This document shows positions 16,646-25,175 of a DNA stretch of 34,119 nucleotides, in pieces. Origin of the DNA: Phenylobacterium deserti (lineage in GTDB: Bacteria > Pseudomonadota > Alphaproteobacteria > Caulobacterales > Caulobacteraceae); contig CAMCIK010000018.1 of NCBI GenBank assembly GCA_945874825.1, forward strand, positions 1 to 34,119, written 5' to 3'. How positions within the stretch are numbered: the first letter of the stretch is position 1; each line of letters opens with the position of its first letter. The position numbers and the translations under genes are program-made. The notes beneath the pieces are model-generated. The model worked only from the letters and a program-made list of their open reading frames with translations, did no database searches and was not told the DNA's origin.

Positions 16646-16876
16646 ATGAACATTACAGTTAAACTCACCAAGGTCGGCAACTCGACGGGTGCAATCTTCC
16701 CGAAGGAGCTCCTCGCACGCCTGCGTGTCGGCCCCGGGGATACCCTCTACGTCAGTGAAGCGCCGGACGGCGGTGTCCGCCTCAGCCCATCCAATCCCGA
16801 CTTCGAGGCCAAGATGGCGGCTGCGGAGGCGATCATGCGTGAGGATCGCGACATCCTCCGTATCCTGGCGAAGTGA
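16646..16876 (+). CDS. AbrB/MazE-type antitoxin
   Basis: A 76-residue SpoVT/AbrB-fold protein: a swapped-hairpin DNA-binding domain of about 45 residues (K-L-T-K-V-G-N-S-T-G and F-P-K-E-L-L, then G-D-T-L-Y-V) and a helical C-terminal tail ending E-D-R-D-I-L-R-I-L-A-K. In such pairs the N-terminal domain represses the operon and the tail blocks the toxin. The toxin start overlaps its stop codon (GTGA), the usual translational coupling. Canonical Doc toxins pair with a Phd-fold antitoxin; here the partner is AbrB-like. The ATG at 16646 has no Shine-Dalgarno. Confidence 0.85.
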   Translation: MNITVKLTKVGNSTGAIFPKELLARLRVGPGDTLYVSEAPDGGVRLSPSNPDFEAKMAAAEAIMREDRDILRILAK

Positions 16877-17307
16877 CGGGCAGGGGTCCCGACGAGCCCG
16901 TCTGGCTGGAAACCGAGGTTGCGCTCGCCATTCACGACCGGCAACTGGCGGAGCACGGCGGATTGCAGGGCCTGCGTGACCCTGGCGCCCTGGCGGCGGC
17001 CCTAGAACGTCCGCGCCACAAGTGGGCCTATGGGCAGACCGACCCCGCCGCCCTTGCGGCGGCGTACGCATGGGGCCTGGCAAGGAGCCACCCCTTCGCT
17101 GACGGCAACAAGCGCACCGCCTGGGTGCTCGCCCGTCTGTTTCTTGTGATGAACGGACATCGACTGACATTCGGGGCATCGGAGGCAATCCAGATCGTCC
17201 TGGCCCTTGCGAGCGGGGAGCTGGAGGAAGACGCCCTCGCGGTCTGGATCCGGGAGCGCCTCGATCCCCCCTCCCCTGCTGACAGCCGCCCCGCCGGTCT
17301 GCTATAG
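16873..17307 (+). CDS. doc: Doc-type Fic-fold toxin
   Basis: A 144-residue death-on-curing family protein. The Fic motif H-P-F-A-D-G-N-K-R is complete at 73-81, in the Doc form G-N-K. In phage P1 Doc this motif makes the protein an EF-Tu kinase that blocks translation. The N-terminal helices (E-V-A-L-A-I-H-D-R-Q-L-A-E-H-G-G) match the family. It begins with GTG inside the antitoxin stop. The pair sits between two housekeeping genes, ribF and ileS, which suggests insertion at a neutral site. No phage genes, repeats or integrase flank it. Confidence 0.9.
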   Translation: MTGRGPDEPVWLETEVALAIHDRQLAEHGGLQGLRDPGALAAALERPRHKWAYGQTDPAALAAAYAWGLARSHPFADGNKRTAWVLARLFLVMNGHRLTFGASEAIQIVLALASGELEEDALAVWIRERLDPPSPADSRPAGLL

Positions 17308-17435
17308 CCCCAGCCCATGACCCGGGTCCGGACTCCTGCTCGAATTACCCGCCCGGCGTGACGCCGCCGGACGATTTCCAGCGCGCGCCGGGAATTCCTC
17401 ACCCCTCCCTGATCCGGTCCAACCTGGAAGGTCCC

Positions 17436-20342
17436 ATGGCCGACGACGCCGCTCCCGCCTCGCGCGATTACCGCGAAACCGTCTTTCTTCCCGACACCCC
17501 CTTTCCCATGCGCGCCGGCCTGCCGGTCAAGGAGCCGGAGATCCTGGCCCGCTGGGAGGACCTGTACGCGCGCCTGAGGGCTGACCGGCAGGCAAAGGGT
17601 GCGCCGCTCTTCGTCCTGCATGACGGCCCGCCCTATGCCAATGGCGCCATCCACATCGGCCACGCCCTACAGAAGACCCTGAAGGACTTTGTGGTCCGTT
17701 CGCGCTTCGCCCTGGGCTTCGACGTCGACTACGTCCCCGGGTGGGACTGCCACGGCCTGCCCATCGAGTGGAAGATCGAGGAGGAACTGCGCGGCCAGGG
17801 TCGCCGCAAGGAGGATGTCTCCAAGGCCGAGTTCCGCGAGCGCTGCCGGGCCTATGCCGCCCAGTGGATCGAGGTCCAGAAGGCCGGCTTCCGTCGCCTG
17901 GGCGTCCTCGGCGACTGGGACAACCGCTACGCCACCATGGACTTCTCGTCCGAGGCCGCCATCGTCAACGAGTTCCACAAGTTCGTGGTCTCGGGCCAGC
18001 TCTACAGGGGCTCCAAGCCCGTCATGTGGAGCCCGGTGGAGCGCACCGCCCTGGCCGACGCTGAGGTCGAGTACCACGACCATGTCAGCCCCACCGTCTG
18101 GGTGAAGTTCCCGGTGGTGGAGGGCCCGCAGGCCGCTGACGGCGCCAGCGTGGTCATCTGGACCACCACCCCCTGGACCCTGCCCGCCAACCGCGCCATC
18201 GCCTACTCGCCCGAGATCGCCTACGCGGTCTACGAGGTCGCGGCCATGGAGACGGGCCTGGACTTCGAGCCCTGGGCGAAGGCGGGCGACCGCCTGATCG
18301 TCGCCGACGCCCGGGCCGCCGACGTGGCCGCCGCCGCCAAGATCGCCCGCTGGCGGCGGGTGGAGGAGGTCGATCCCTCGGGCATGACCTGCCGCCATCC
18401 CCTCTCGACTCTCGACGACCAGTACGGCTTCGCCGTGCCCCTCCTTTCGGGCGACCACGTCACCGACGACGCGGGCACCGGTTTCGTCCACACCGCCCCC
18501 GGGCACGGGGTCGATGACTACCTCGTCTGGCTGGCCCACGGCCACCGGGAGATCCCCGAGACGGTCGACGCGGACGGCGCCTACCAGCCCCACGTGGCCC
18601 TGTTCGCCGGCCTGAAGGTGCTGGAGACCGAGGGCAAGAAGGCGGGGAAGTTCGGCCCCGCCAACGGTGCGGTCATGGAAAAGCTGGTCGAGGCGGGGAA
18701 CCTGCTGGCCCGGGGCCGGCTGGAGCACAGCTATCCCCACTCCTGGCGCTCCAAGGCGCCGGTGATCTTCCGCAACACGCCCCAGTGGTTCATCCGCATG
18801 GACGAGGCTGTGGACACGCCGGAGTTGAAGGGCGCCACCCTGCGCGAGACGGCCCTGAAGGCCATCGCCGCCACCGCCTTCTATCCGGAGGCCGGGCGTA
18901 ACCGCATCCGCTCCATGGTCGAGGGCCGGCCGGACTGGCTGATCAGCCGCCAGCGGGCCTGGGGCGCGCCGCTCGCCATGTTCGTGGACAAGGAGACCCA
19001 CCAGCCCCTGGTGGACGCCGAGGTCAACCGCCGCATCGTCGAGGCCATCACCGCCCGGGGCGCCGACGCCTGGTTCACCGAGCCGGCGGAGCGCTTCCTC
19101 GGCGGCCACGATCCGGACCTCTTCGAGAAGGTCGAGGACATCCTCGACGTCTGGTTCGATTCCGGCTCCACCCACGCCTTCACCCTGGAGGGACGCGCCA
19201 ACACCCATTGGCCCGCCGACCTCTATCTCGAGGGCAGCGACCAGCATCGCGGCTGGTTCCAGTCCTCCCTGCTGGAAAGCTCCGGCACCCGGGGCCGGGC
19301 GCCCTACGACGCCGTCATGACCCACGGCTTCACCGTCGACGAGAACGGCGAGAAGATGTCGAAGTCCAAGGGCAACACCCTGGAGCCCGACACGGTCATC
19401 CGCGAATCCGGAGCAGAGATCCTGCGCCTCTGGGCGGCCATGGTCGACTACGCCGAGGACCAGAAGATCGGCAAGACCATCCTGGCCACCACCACCGACG
19501 CCTACCGCAAGCTGCGCAACACCCTGCGCTACCTGCTGGGCGCCCTGGCGGGCTTCTCGGAAGCCGAGCGGGTCGACCCCGCCGACATGCCGCCCCTGGA
19601 GCGCTATGTCCTGCACCGGCTCCACGAGCTCGACGGCCAGGTGCACGAGGCCTACGGCCGCTTCTCCTTCCAGGACGTGGCCCGGCCCCTGACCGAGTTC
19701 TGCCAGACCGACCTGTCGGCCCTGTTCTTCGACATCCGCCGGGACGCCCTCTACTGCGACCAGCCCGACAGCCTGAAGCGCCGGGCCGCCCGCACGGTGA
19801 TGGACCTGGCCTTCGAGCGCCTGACGATCTGGCTCGCCCCCCTGATCCCCTTCACCATGGAGGAGGCCTGGACCACCCGCTTCCCCGAAGCCGGGTCCAA
19901 CTGCCTGCGCATCTTCCCCGAGACCCCCGCCAGCTGGCGCCATCCGGCCGAGGCGGCGCGCTGGGCCAAGGTCCAGTCCGTGACCTCCGTGGTCATGGGC
20001 GCCCTGGAGGCCGAACGGCGGGAGAAGCGCCTGGGCGGGCCCCTGGAAGCGGGCCCGGTGGTCTATATCGAGGATGCCGACCTCCTGGCCGCCTTCGAGG
20101 GCCTGGACCTGGCCGAGGTGTTCCGCACCTCCCAGGCGACCCTGGTGGCGGGTCCGGGACCGGAGGGCGCCTTTGCCCTGGCCGAGGTCCCGGGCGTGCG
20201 GGTCGAGCCGCGCAAGGCCGAGGGCCGCAAGTGCGCCCGCTCCTGGCGCATCCTGCCAGAGGTGGGCCAGGACCTGCGCTATCCGGACCTATCCCTGAGG
20301 GACGCCGAGTCGGTGGCCGCCTGGGACGCTGCCCATGGTTGA
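17436..20342 (+). CDS. ileS: Isoleucyl-tRNA synthetase
   Basis: A 968-residue class I synthetase. The HIGH motif is exact (73-76, after P-P-Y-A-N-G-A-I) and K-M-S-K-S is at 640-644; the editing domain (W-T-T-T-P-W and following) and anticodon-binding domain are present. The C-terminus keeps one cysteine (K-C-A-R-S-W) of the usual zinc site C-x-x-C and lacks the second pair, so the zinc ribbon is degenerate. I use the ATG at 17436 because GGAAGG lies just before it and M-A-D-D precedes the conserved D-Y-R-E-T-V-F-L-P; the frame upstream lacks family similarity. It overlaps lspA by 8 nt. Confidence 0.97.
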   Translation: MADDAAPASRDYRETVFLPDTPFPMRAGLPVKEPEILARWEDLYARLRADRQAKGAPLFVLHDGPPYANGAIHIGHALQKTLKDFVVRSRFALGFDVDYVPGWDCHGLPIEWKIEEELRGQGRRKEDVSKAEFRERCRAYAAQWIEVQKAGFRRLGVLGDWDNRYATMDFSSEAAIVNEFHKFVVSGQLYRGSKPVMWSPVERTALADAEVEYHDHVSPTVWVKFPVVEGPQAADGASVVIWTTTPWTLPANRAIAYSPEIAYAVYEVAAMETGLDFEPWAKAGDRLIVADARAADVAAAAKIARWRRVEEVDPSGMTCRHPLSTLDDQYGFAVPLLSGDHVTDDAGTGFVHTAPGHGVDDYLVWLAHGHREIPETVDADGAYQPHVALFAGLKVLETEGKKAGKFGPANGAVMEKLVEAGNLLARGRLEHSYPHSWRSKAPVIFRNTPQWFIRMDEAVDTPELKGATLRETALKAIAATAFYPEAGRNRIRSMVEGRPDWLISRQRAWGAPLAMFVDKETHQPLVDAEVNRRIVEAITARGADAWFTEPAERFLGGHDPDLFEKVEDILDVWFDSGSTHAFTLEGRANTHWPADLYLEGSDQHRGWFQSSLLESSGTRGRAPYDAVMTHGFTVDENGEKMSKSKGNTLEPDTVIRESGAEILRLWAAMVDYAEDQKIGKTILATTTDAYRKLRNTLRYLLGALAGFSEAERVDPADMPPLERYVLHRLHELDGQVHEAYGRFSFQDVARPLTEFCQTDLSALFFDIRRDALYCDQPDSLKRRAARTVMDLAFERLTIWLAPLIPFTMEEAWTTRFPEAGSNCLRIFPETPASWRHPAEAARWAKVQSVTSVVMGALEAERREKRLGGPLEAGPVVYIEDADLLAAFEGLDLAEVFRTSQATLVAGPGPEGAFALAEVPGVRVEPRKAEGRKCARSWRILPEVGQDLRYPDLSLRDAESVAAWDAAHG

Positions 20343-20850
20343 ATCCGGGGTTGAGTCGGCGAAAGGCCTGACCCCGGCGGGCCGGTTGGCCCTCGGGCTC
20401 GCCGCTGCCGTCCTGGTCCTCGACCAGGCGGTCAAGGCCTGGATCCTGGAGGGCCTCGACCTGCCGACGCGGGTCTCCGTTCCCGTCATCGGACCCCTTC
20501 GCCTGAGCATGGTGTGGAACGAGGGGGTCAGTTTCGGATTTCTCCAGGCGAGCCATGACCTGGCCCGCTGGGGACTGACCGCCTTCGCCCTGGCCGTGGC
20601 CGTGGGACTGGCTGCCTGGGCCCGGAGGGCGGACCGCCGCCTCCTGGGCGTGGCCCTGGGCCTCATCATCGGCGGGGCCATCGGTAACGCCATCGACCGG
20701 GCCCGGTTCGGTGCCGTGGCGGACTTCATCGATGTCAGCGCCCTGGGCTTCTTCCCCTGGGTCTTCAACATCGCCGACAGCGCCATCACCATCGGCGTGG
20801 TCCTGATGCTGATGGACTCCTTCCGCCGCGAGACCCCGGCAACCTCCTAG
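20335..20850 (+). CDS. lspA: Prolipoprotein signal peptidase (signal peptidase II)
   Basis: A 171-residue inner-membrane aspartyl protease that cleaves the signal peptide of lipid-modified prolipoproteins. Four membrane helices are visible. The catalytic aspartates are D130 (in V-A-D-F-I-D) and D148 (in F-N-I-A-D-S-A), 18 residues apart as in E. coli; W-N-E-G-V-S-F-G-F-L and G-N-A-I-D-R are also conserved. It overlaps the end of ileS by 8 nt, the ileS-lspA pairing found in many proteobacteria. Its substrates include the BamF lipoprotein encoded next. Confidence 0.96.
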   Translation: MVESGVESAKGLTPAGRLALGLAAAVLVLDQAVKAWILEGLDLPTRVSVPVIGPLRLSMVWNEGVSFGFLQASHDLARWGLTAFALAVAVGLAAWARRADRRLLGVALGLIIGGAIGNAIDRARFGAVADFIDVSALGFFPWVFNIADSAITIGVVLMLMDSFRRETPATS

Positions 20851-20932
20851 GCGAGTCACGGCGGTTGGCGCTCGGCAGGCTTTGCGCTATCTGGAGGGCG
20901 TGGCCGGGGGCGGCCCGAGGAGCCGTGTCTTG

Positions 20933-21502
20933 ATGAAGTTCCAACACATCGCGGTCATCGCCATCCTGACGGGGGCGACCAGCCTCGCCGGATGCCAGTC
21001 GTCGCGCCAGGCCCTGGGCATGACCAAGATCACGCCTGACGAGTTCCGCGTCGTCTCCAAGGCTCCCCTTGTGGTTCCGCCTGACTTCTCCCTGCGCCCG
21101 CCAGCGCCCGGACAACCCCGGCCGCAGGAGCTGCAGCCCGAAAGCGCCGCCCGCAACGCCCTGATCGGCCGCTCCCTCTCCGAGACCCGCTCGGACGGCG
21201 AGAAGCTGCTGGTCGCCAGGGCCGGTGCCGACAAGGCCGACCCCCTGATCCGGTTCGTCATCGACGATGAGAGCGGCAACATCGCCCACAAGGACAAGAG
21301 CTTCGCCGACACTGTGATGTTCTGGAAGCCGGGCCAGCCCCGGGGCCCCCAGGCCACCGCAGCTCAGGTCGCCGCCGCCGACAATACGCCGGCACCCCTC
21401 GACCCGGCCGCCGAGGAGGCCCGGATCAAGTCGCTGATCGGCGACAAGAGCGTGATCATCGCCCGCGAGCACAGCTCGAAGATCAAGATCCCGGGTCTGT
21501 AG
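20933..21502 (+). CDS. DUF3035/BamF outer-membrane assembly lipoprotein
   Basis: A 189-residue lipoprotein. A 20-residue signal sequence ends in the lipobox L-A-G-C (C21), followed by Q-S-S. The conserved region T-P-D-E-F-R-V-V-x-K-A-P-L-V-V-P-P-D-F-S-L-R-P-P matches DUF3035, the alphaproteobacterial family called BamF, reported as an extra lipoprotein of the BAM complex that inserts outer-membrane proteins. The start at 20933 gives a normal signal peptide; GAGGAG lies about 11 nt upstream. It follows lspA by 82 nt, a fitting neighbour because LspA would process it. Its 3' end overlaps the converging TraB/GumN-like gene by 20 bp. Confidence 0.8.
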   Translation: MKFQHIAVIAILTGATSLAGCQSSRQALGMTKITPDEFRVVSKAPLVVPPDFSLRPPAPGQPRPQELQPESAARNALIGRSLSETRSDGEKLLVARAGADKADPLIRFVIDDESGNIAHKDKSFADTVMFWKPGQPRGPQATAAQVAAADNTPAPLDPAAEEARIKSLIGDKSVIIAREHSSKIKIPGL

Positions 21503-22553
21503 GGTCCGCTTCGGTCTCCAGGTCAGACGCCCGGACATCCTCGGGCGTCTCCACCGTGAACCCCTCCCGGCGTAGCCGGTCCAGTACCCCGCCCTCGGAC
21601 AGGAGCGGGCGTAGCGGGACCACCGCCAGGGTCACGCCCGGCCTGGCCAGGGCCTTGCGGATGTCGCCCGCCATATCCGCCTTGAACCTCGCATCGAAGG
21701 TCTGGGCGCCCGGCGTCGCAGCGATACAGCGCTCCCAGGTCCGCTCGGCGGCCAGGGCACCGGCGACATCGCCCCGGGCCCAGGCGCGGGAGGCGGTCCG
21801 GATCGCCTCAGGGCCCGTCTCGACCTCCTCCAGCACCGCCTCGAGGCAGGCCTCTCCAGCCGCCGCCGGGGTTCGCGACAGGGCACCCAGCAGGGGCCCC
21901 AGGTCGTAGGTCCGCTGGATCACGGACTTGCCCCCCTGCTGGGCCAGCAGCCGGATCAGCTTGGTTGGATCGGTGGTGGTCAGGGCGTTCGCCTCGAGCC
22001 AGTCGGAATGCAGAATCAGGCCGGCGGCCAGGGGGCTGGAGACGGAATAGCGCTCCGCCGGCTGGCCCAGGCGTCCGCGCGCTTGCGCGAACCGGGCCCG
22101 GCCCCCGGCGTCCCGACCGAACTCGAAGGGGCGAGAGGACCTGAGCCTCAGATAGCCGACCGCCGCCGCCGGGCTCCCGCCCAGTCGCACCCTCAGCCCG
22201 TTGAAGGGCAGGATCACCCCTCCTGAAGCGGCCAGGTAGCGCTCGAAGCGCTGGCGCTCCCATTCCTGTCGCTTGGGCGCCAGGGAGGGAACCCCCAGGA
22301 CCCAGACCCGGGCCTCGCCCCGGCTCACCCGCCAGAAGACCGGACCCGGATAGCTGGCCGTGACGACCAGTTCCTCGACGAGGGCGGCGTCGGGGTCCGG
22401 GGGCAGGTCCTGGGCCGCTGGGGCGCCGGGGTACCCTACGGTCAGGGCGACGGTCAGGGCGACCCCCAGGGCGACGAGGGGACGCCGGACGCCTGGACAC
22501 TCCCGGGACGGTCTTCGGACGGTCGGACGGCGGTCTCGGAATCGCGCTAGCAT
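21483..22553 (-). CDS. TraB/GumN-like secreted protein
   Basis: A 356-residue exported protein: an N-terminal signal sequence ([18 protein letters not shown]) ends near A-P-A-A-Q. The body resembles the TraB/GumN (Tiki/PrgY-related) family: [22 protein letters not shown]. The family's first G-x-x-H metal-binding motif reads G-V-P-S here, so the catalytic histidine is missing. The ATG at 22553 is chosen because GGAAG precedes it closely and a signal peptide follows. It is divergent from mutL with a 22-bp gap, and converges on bamF with a 20-bp overlap. Function unknown. Confidence 0.7.
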   Translation of the reverse strand: MLARFRDRRPTVRRPSRECPGVRRPLVALGVALTVALTVGYPGAPAAQDLPPDPDAALVEELVVTASYPGPVFWRVSRGEARVWVLGVPSLAPKRQEWERQRFERYLAASGGVILPFNGLRVRLGGSPAAAVGYLRLRSSRPFEFGRDAGGRARFAQARGRLGQPAERYSVSSPLAAGLILHSDWLEANALTTTDPTKLIRLLAQQGGKSVIQRTYDLGPLLGALSRTPAAAGEACLEAVLEEVETGPEAIRTASRAWARGDVAGALAAERTWERCIAATPGAQTFDARFKADMAGDIRKALARPGVTLAVVPLRPLLSEGGVLDRLRREGFTVETPEDVRASDLETEADPTDPGS

Positions 22554-22575
22554 GATCTCTTCCGCAGGGCCCCTC

Positions 22576-24435
22576 ATGACCATCAGACGCTTGCCCCCCG
22601 AAACGGTCAACCGTATCGCCGCCGGCGAGGTGGTCGAACGCCCCGCCAGCGCCGTCAAGGAGCTGGTGGAAAACGCCCTCGACGCCGGCGCCCGGCGCAT
22701 CGCCGTCCAGGTGGAGGGCGGCGGCCTGTCGCGCATACTGGTGGAGGACGACGGGTCGGGCCTGGCCCCCGACGAGCTGCTCCTGGCCGTGGAGCGGCAC
22801 GCCACCTCCAAGCTCGCCCCGGACGCAGCCGGCGACTATGACCTCCTGGACATCGCCACCCTGGGCTTCCGGGGCGAGGCCCTGCCGTCGATCGGCTCTG
22901 TGGCCCGGCTGGCCCTGACCTCCCGCGCCCAGGGCGCCTCGGAGGCCTGGAGCCTGATGGTGGAGGGCGGGGCGGTCGGACGGCCCGCCCCCGCCGCCTT
23001 CCCCGGACCGCATGGTGCCAGGGTCGAGATCCGGGACCTCTTCTACGCCACCCCCGCCCGGCTCAAGTTCATGAAGTCCGAGCGCACAGAGTCCCAGGCC
23101 ATCACCGACGAGGTGAAGCGACAGGCCATGGCCCACGAAGCGACCGCCTTCAGCCTGGAGATCGACGGTCGCGCCGTCCTGCGACTGCCCGCCGAGGAAC
23201 CGGGGCCGGAGGGACGCCTCGCCCGACTGTCGGCCATACTGGGCCGCGACTTCGCCGAAAACGCCCTGGTCGTCGACCATGAGCGGGAGGGTGTGCGGCT
23301 GACGGGCTATGCCGGCCTGCCGACCCTCAACCGCGGCTCAGCTTCGCACCAGTACCTGTTCGTCAACGGCCGGCCAGTGCGCGACCGCCTGCTGCAGGGG
23401 GCCCTGCGCGGTGCCTATGCCGACTTCCTGGCCCGGGACAGGCACCCGGTGACGGCCCTTTATCTGGAGGTCGACCCCCACGCCGTGGACGTCAATGTCC
23501 ACCCGGCCAAGGCCGAGGTGCGGTTCCGCGACCCGGCCCTGGTCCGCGGCCTGGTGGTGGGGGGCCTGAGGCACGCCCTGGCTGGTGCCGCCCACCGCAG
23601 CGCCTCGACCCACTCCGACGCGGCCCTGTCGGCCCTTCGCCCGCAGGGGATGGGCGGTTATTCCCCCGGCCCTTCGGCGGCGGGCTTCTCTGCCTGGCGG
23701 ATGGGCGGCTGGAACCCCGTCGCCGGATCGGGCCGCAGCGCCGTCCTGCCCGGACTGGAGGGCCTGTCTGCCCGGGCCGAGCTGGCGCCGGGGCTGTCGG
23801 ATCCGGGGGCACCGTTCGACTTCAGCGAGGTCCCGGCCGACGCCGAGGCCCTCGACCAGCCCCTGGGCGCAGCCCGGGCCCAGGTCCACGCCACCTACAT
23901 CATCGCCCAGACCCGGGACGGCCTGGTGGTGGTGGACCAGCACGCCGCCCACGAGCGCCTGGTCTATGAGCGGATGAAGGCCCAGCTGGAGGCTGGCGGC
24001 GTGGCCCGACAGACCCTGCTCCTGCCCGAGGTGGTGGAACTGGACCCCGCCGAGGCCGAGCGCGTCGCCGGCCGGACGGAGGAACTGCAGGCCCTGGGCC
24101 TTGTGGTGGAGTCCTTCGGCCCCGGTGCCATCCTGGTGCGCGAGACCCCGGCCCTTCTGGGCGAGACCGACGTGGCGGGCCTGATCCGCGACATCGCCGA
24201 CGACCTGGCCGAGACCGGCCAGGCCCTGTCCCTGCGCGAGCGGTTGCAGGAGGTCTGCTCGACCCTGGCCTGCCATGGCTCGGTCCGCGCCGGTCGCCGC
24301 CTCACCGCCCCGGAGATGAACGCCCTGCTGCGCGAGATGGAGGTCACCCCGAATTCCGGCCAGTGCAACCACGGCCGGCCCACCTGGGTGGAGCTGAAAC
24401 TGACCGATATCGAGCGCCTGTTCGGGCGACGATAG
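22576..24435 (+). CDS. mutL: DNA mismatch repair protein MutL
   Basis: A 619-residue MutL. The GHKL ATPase motifs are intact: [24 protein letters not shown], and L-G-F-R-G-E-A-L. The C-terminal domain has [12 protein letters not shown], matching the endonuclease motif D-Q-H-A-x-x-E-x-x-x-x-E, plus A-C-H-G-S-V-R-A-G and Q-C-N-H-G-R-P-T. It should therefore nick DNA itself, as in bacteria that lack MutH. A disordered linker lies at about 330-440. The ATG at 22576 gives the standard M-T-I-R-R-L-P start; the frame upstream is antisense to the secreted protein gene. Confidence 0.96.
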   Translation: MTIRRLPPETVNRIAAGEVVERPASAVKELVENALDAGARRIAVQVEGGGLSRILVEDDGSGLAPDELLLAVERHATSKLAPDAAGDYDLLDIATLGFRGEALPSIGSVARLALTSRAQGASEAWSLMVEGGAVGRPAPAAFPGPHGARVEIRDLFYATPARLKFMKSERTESQAITDEVKRQAMAHEATAFSLEIDGRAVLRLPAEEPGPEGRLARLSAILGRDFAENALVVDHEREGVRLTGYAGLPTLNRGSASHQYLFVNGRPVRDRLLQGALRGAYADFLARDRHPVTALYLEVDPHAVDVNVHPAKAEVRFRDPALVRGLVVGGLRHALAGAAHRSASTHSDAALSALRPQGMGGYSPGPSAAGFSAWRMGGWNPVAGSGRSAVLPGLEGLSARAELAPGLSDPGAPFDFSEVPADAEALDQPLGAARAQVHATYIIAQTRDGLVVVDQHAAHERLVYERMKAQLEAGGVARQTLLLPEVVELDPAEAERVAGRTEELQALGLVVESFGPGAILVRETPALLGETDVAGLIRDIADDLAETGQALSLRERLQEVCSTLACHGSVRAGRRLTAPEMNALLREMEVTPNSGQCNHGRPTWVELKLTDIERLFGRR

Positions 24436-24447
24436 AGAGAGAGAGAG
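24434..24447 (+). repeat. (AG)7 tract forming the ribosome-binding region
   Basis: Fourteen bases of pure AG repeat begin inside the mutL stop codon (TAG at 24433-24435) and end four bases before the next ATG (24451). It supplies the GAGAG-type Shine-Dalgarno. A slip by one repeat would change spacing but not the reading frame of either gene, so it could tune translation of the downstream gene. Confidence 0.7.
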
Positions 24448-24450
24448 CCC

Positions 24451-25155
24451 ATGAGCCGCCCGCCCTTTCGCATTGTCTTCGCCCTGTTCCCGGGCCTCAC
24501 CCAGCTGGACTTCACCGGGCCGCACCAGTTCCTGACCCGTATCCCCGGGGCCGAGGTCCATGTCGCCAGCCGGGCGGGGGGCGAGATCGAGGCCGAGGGC
24601 GGCGTGGTCTTTGCCCGGACCGAGCGGCTGGCGGACATCCCCGCCTGCGATCTGATCTGCGTGCCCGGCGGGGCGGAGGCCACGTCGGCGGCCCTGGACC
24701 CGGAGTTTGTCGCCCAGGTGCGGCGGCTGGGCCTGTCGGCGCGCTATGTCACCTCGGTCTGCACAGGATCCCTGATCCTGGGAGCGGCCGGACTTCTGGA
24801 CGGCAAGCGGGCCGCCTGCCACTGGGCCTGGCGCCACCTCCTGCCCCTGTTCGGGGCGACGCCGGACCCGGGCCGGGTGGTGCGCGACGGCAATGTCATC
24901 ACCGGCGGCGGGGTCACGGCGGGGATCGACTTCGCCCTCACCGTGCTGGCGGAGGTCGGCGGCGAGGACCTGGCGAAGACACTGCAACTGGGCCTGGAAT
25001 ACGCCCCCGCCCCGCCCTTTGATTCCGGTCGCCCGGAGACGGCACCAGCGGCGATCCTGGAAGCCTATCAGGCCCGCATGGCGCCCTTCATGTCCCGGCG
25101 CGAGGCGGAGGCGCGCAAGGCGGCGTCGCGGCTGGAGGGCCTGGCTCGCTCCTGA
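24451..25155 (+). CDS. DJ-1/PfpI family protein, isonitrile hydratase-like
   Basis: A 234-residue class I glutamine-amidotransferase-like protein. The nucleophile cysteine is in T-S-V-C-T-G-S-L-I-L-G-A-A-G-L-L, followed by the G-K-R-A-A-C-H-W-A-W segment; L-D-F-T-G-P-H-Q is the N-terminal motif with a conserved aspartate. This is the pattern of cyclohexyl-isocyanide hydratase (InhA), which turns isonitriles into N-formamides, and of the sensor half of GlxA-type AraC regulators. No DNA-binding domain follows, so the enzyme form is likely. It starts 15 nt after mutL and is probably co-transcribed. Confidence 0.8.
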   Translation: MSRPPFRIVFALFPGLTQLDFTGPHQFLTRIPGAEVHVASRAGGEIEAEGGVVFARTERLADIPACDLICVPGGAEATSAALDPEFVAQVRRLGLSARYVTSVCTGSLILGAAGLLDGKRAACHWAWRHLLPLFGATPDPGRVVRDGNVITGGGVTAGIDFALTVLAEVGGEDLAKTLQLGLEYAPAPPFDSGRPETAPAAILEAYQARMAPFMSRREAEARKAASRLEGLARS

Positions 25156-25175
25156 GGCGGAGGCGCCCGACGGCG

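Noticed and set aside
16583..17435. Mobile element carrying the toxin-antitoxin pair
   Set aside because: No flanking direct or inverted repeats, integrase or transposase is visible.
17308..17435. Leader of ileS examined for a regulatory element such as a T-box
   Set aside because: No T-box or terminator/antiterminator pair is visible, and T-boxes are not expected in proteobacteria.
17667..19943. 758-codon open frame antisense to ileS
   Set aside because: Shadow of ileS codon bias; product is Gly/Val/Asp/His-rich with no domain motif.
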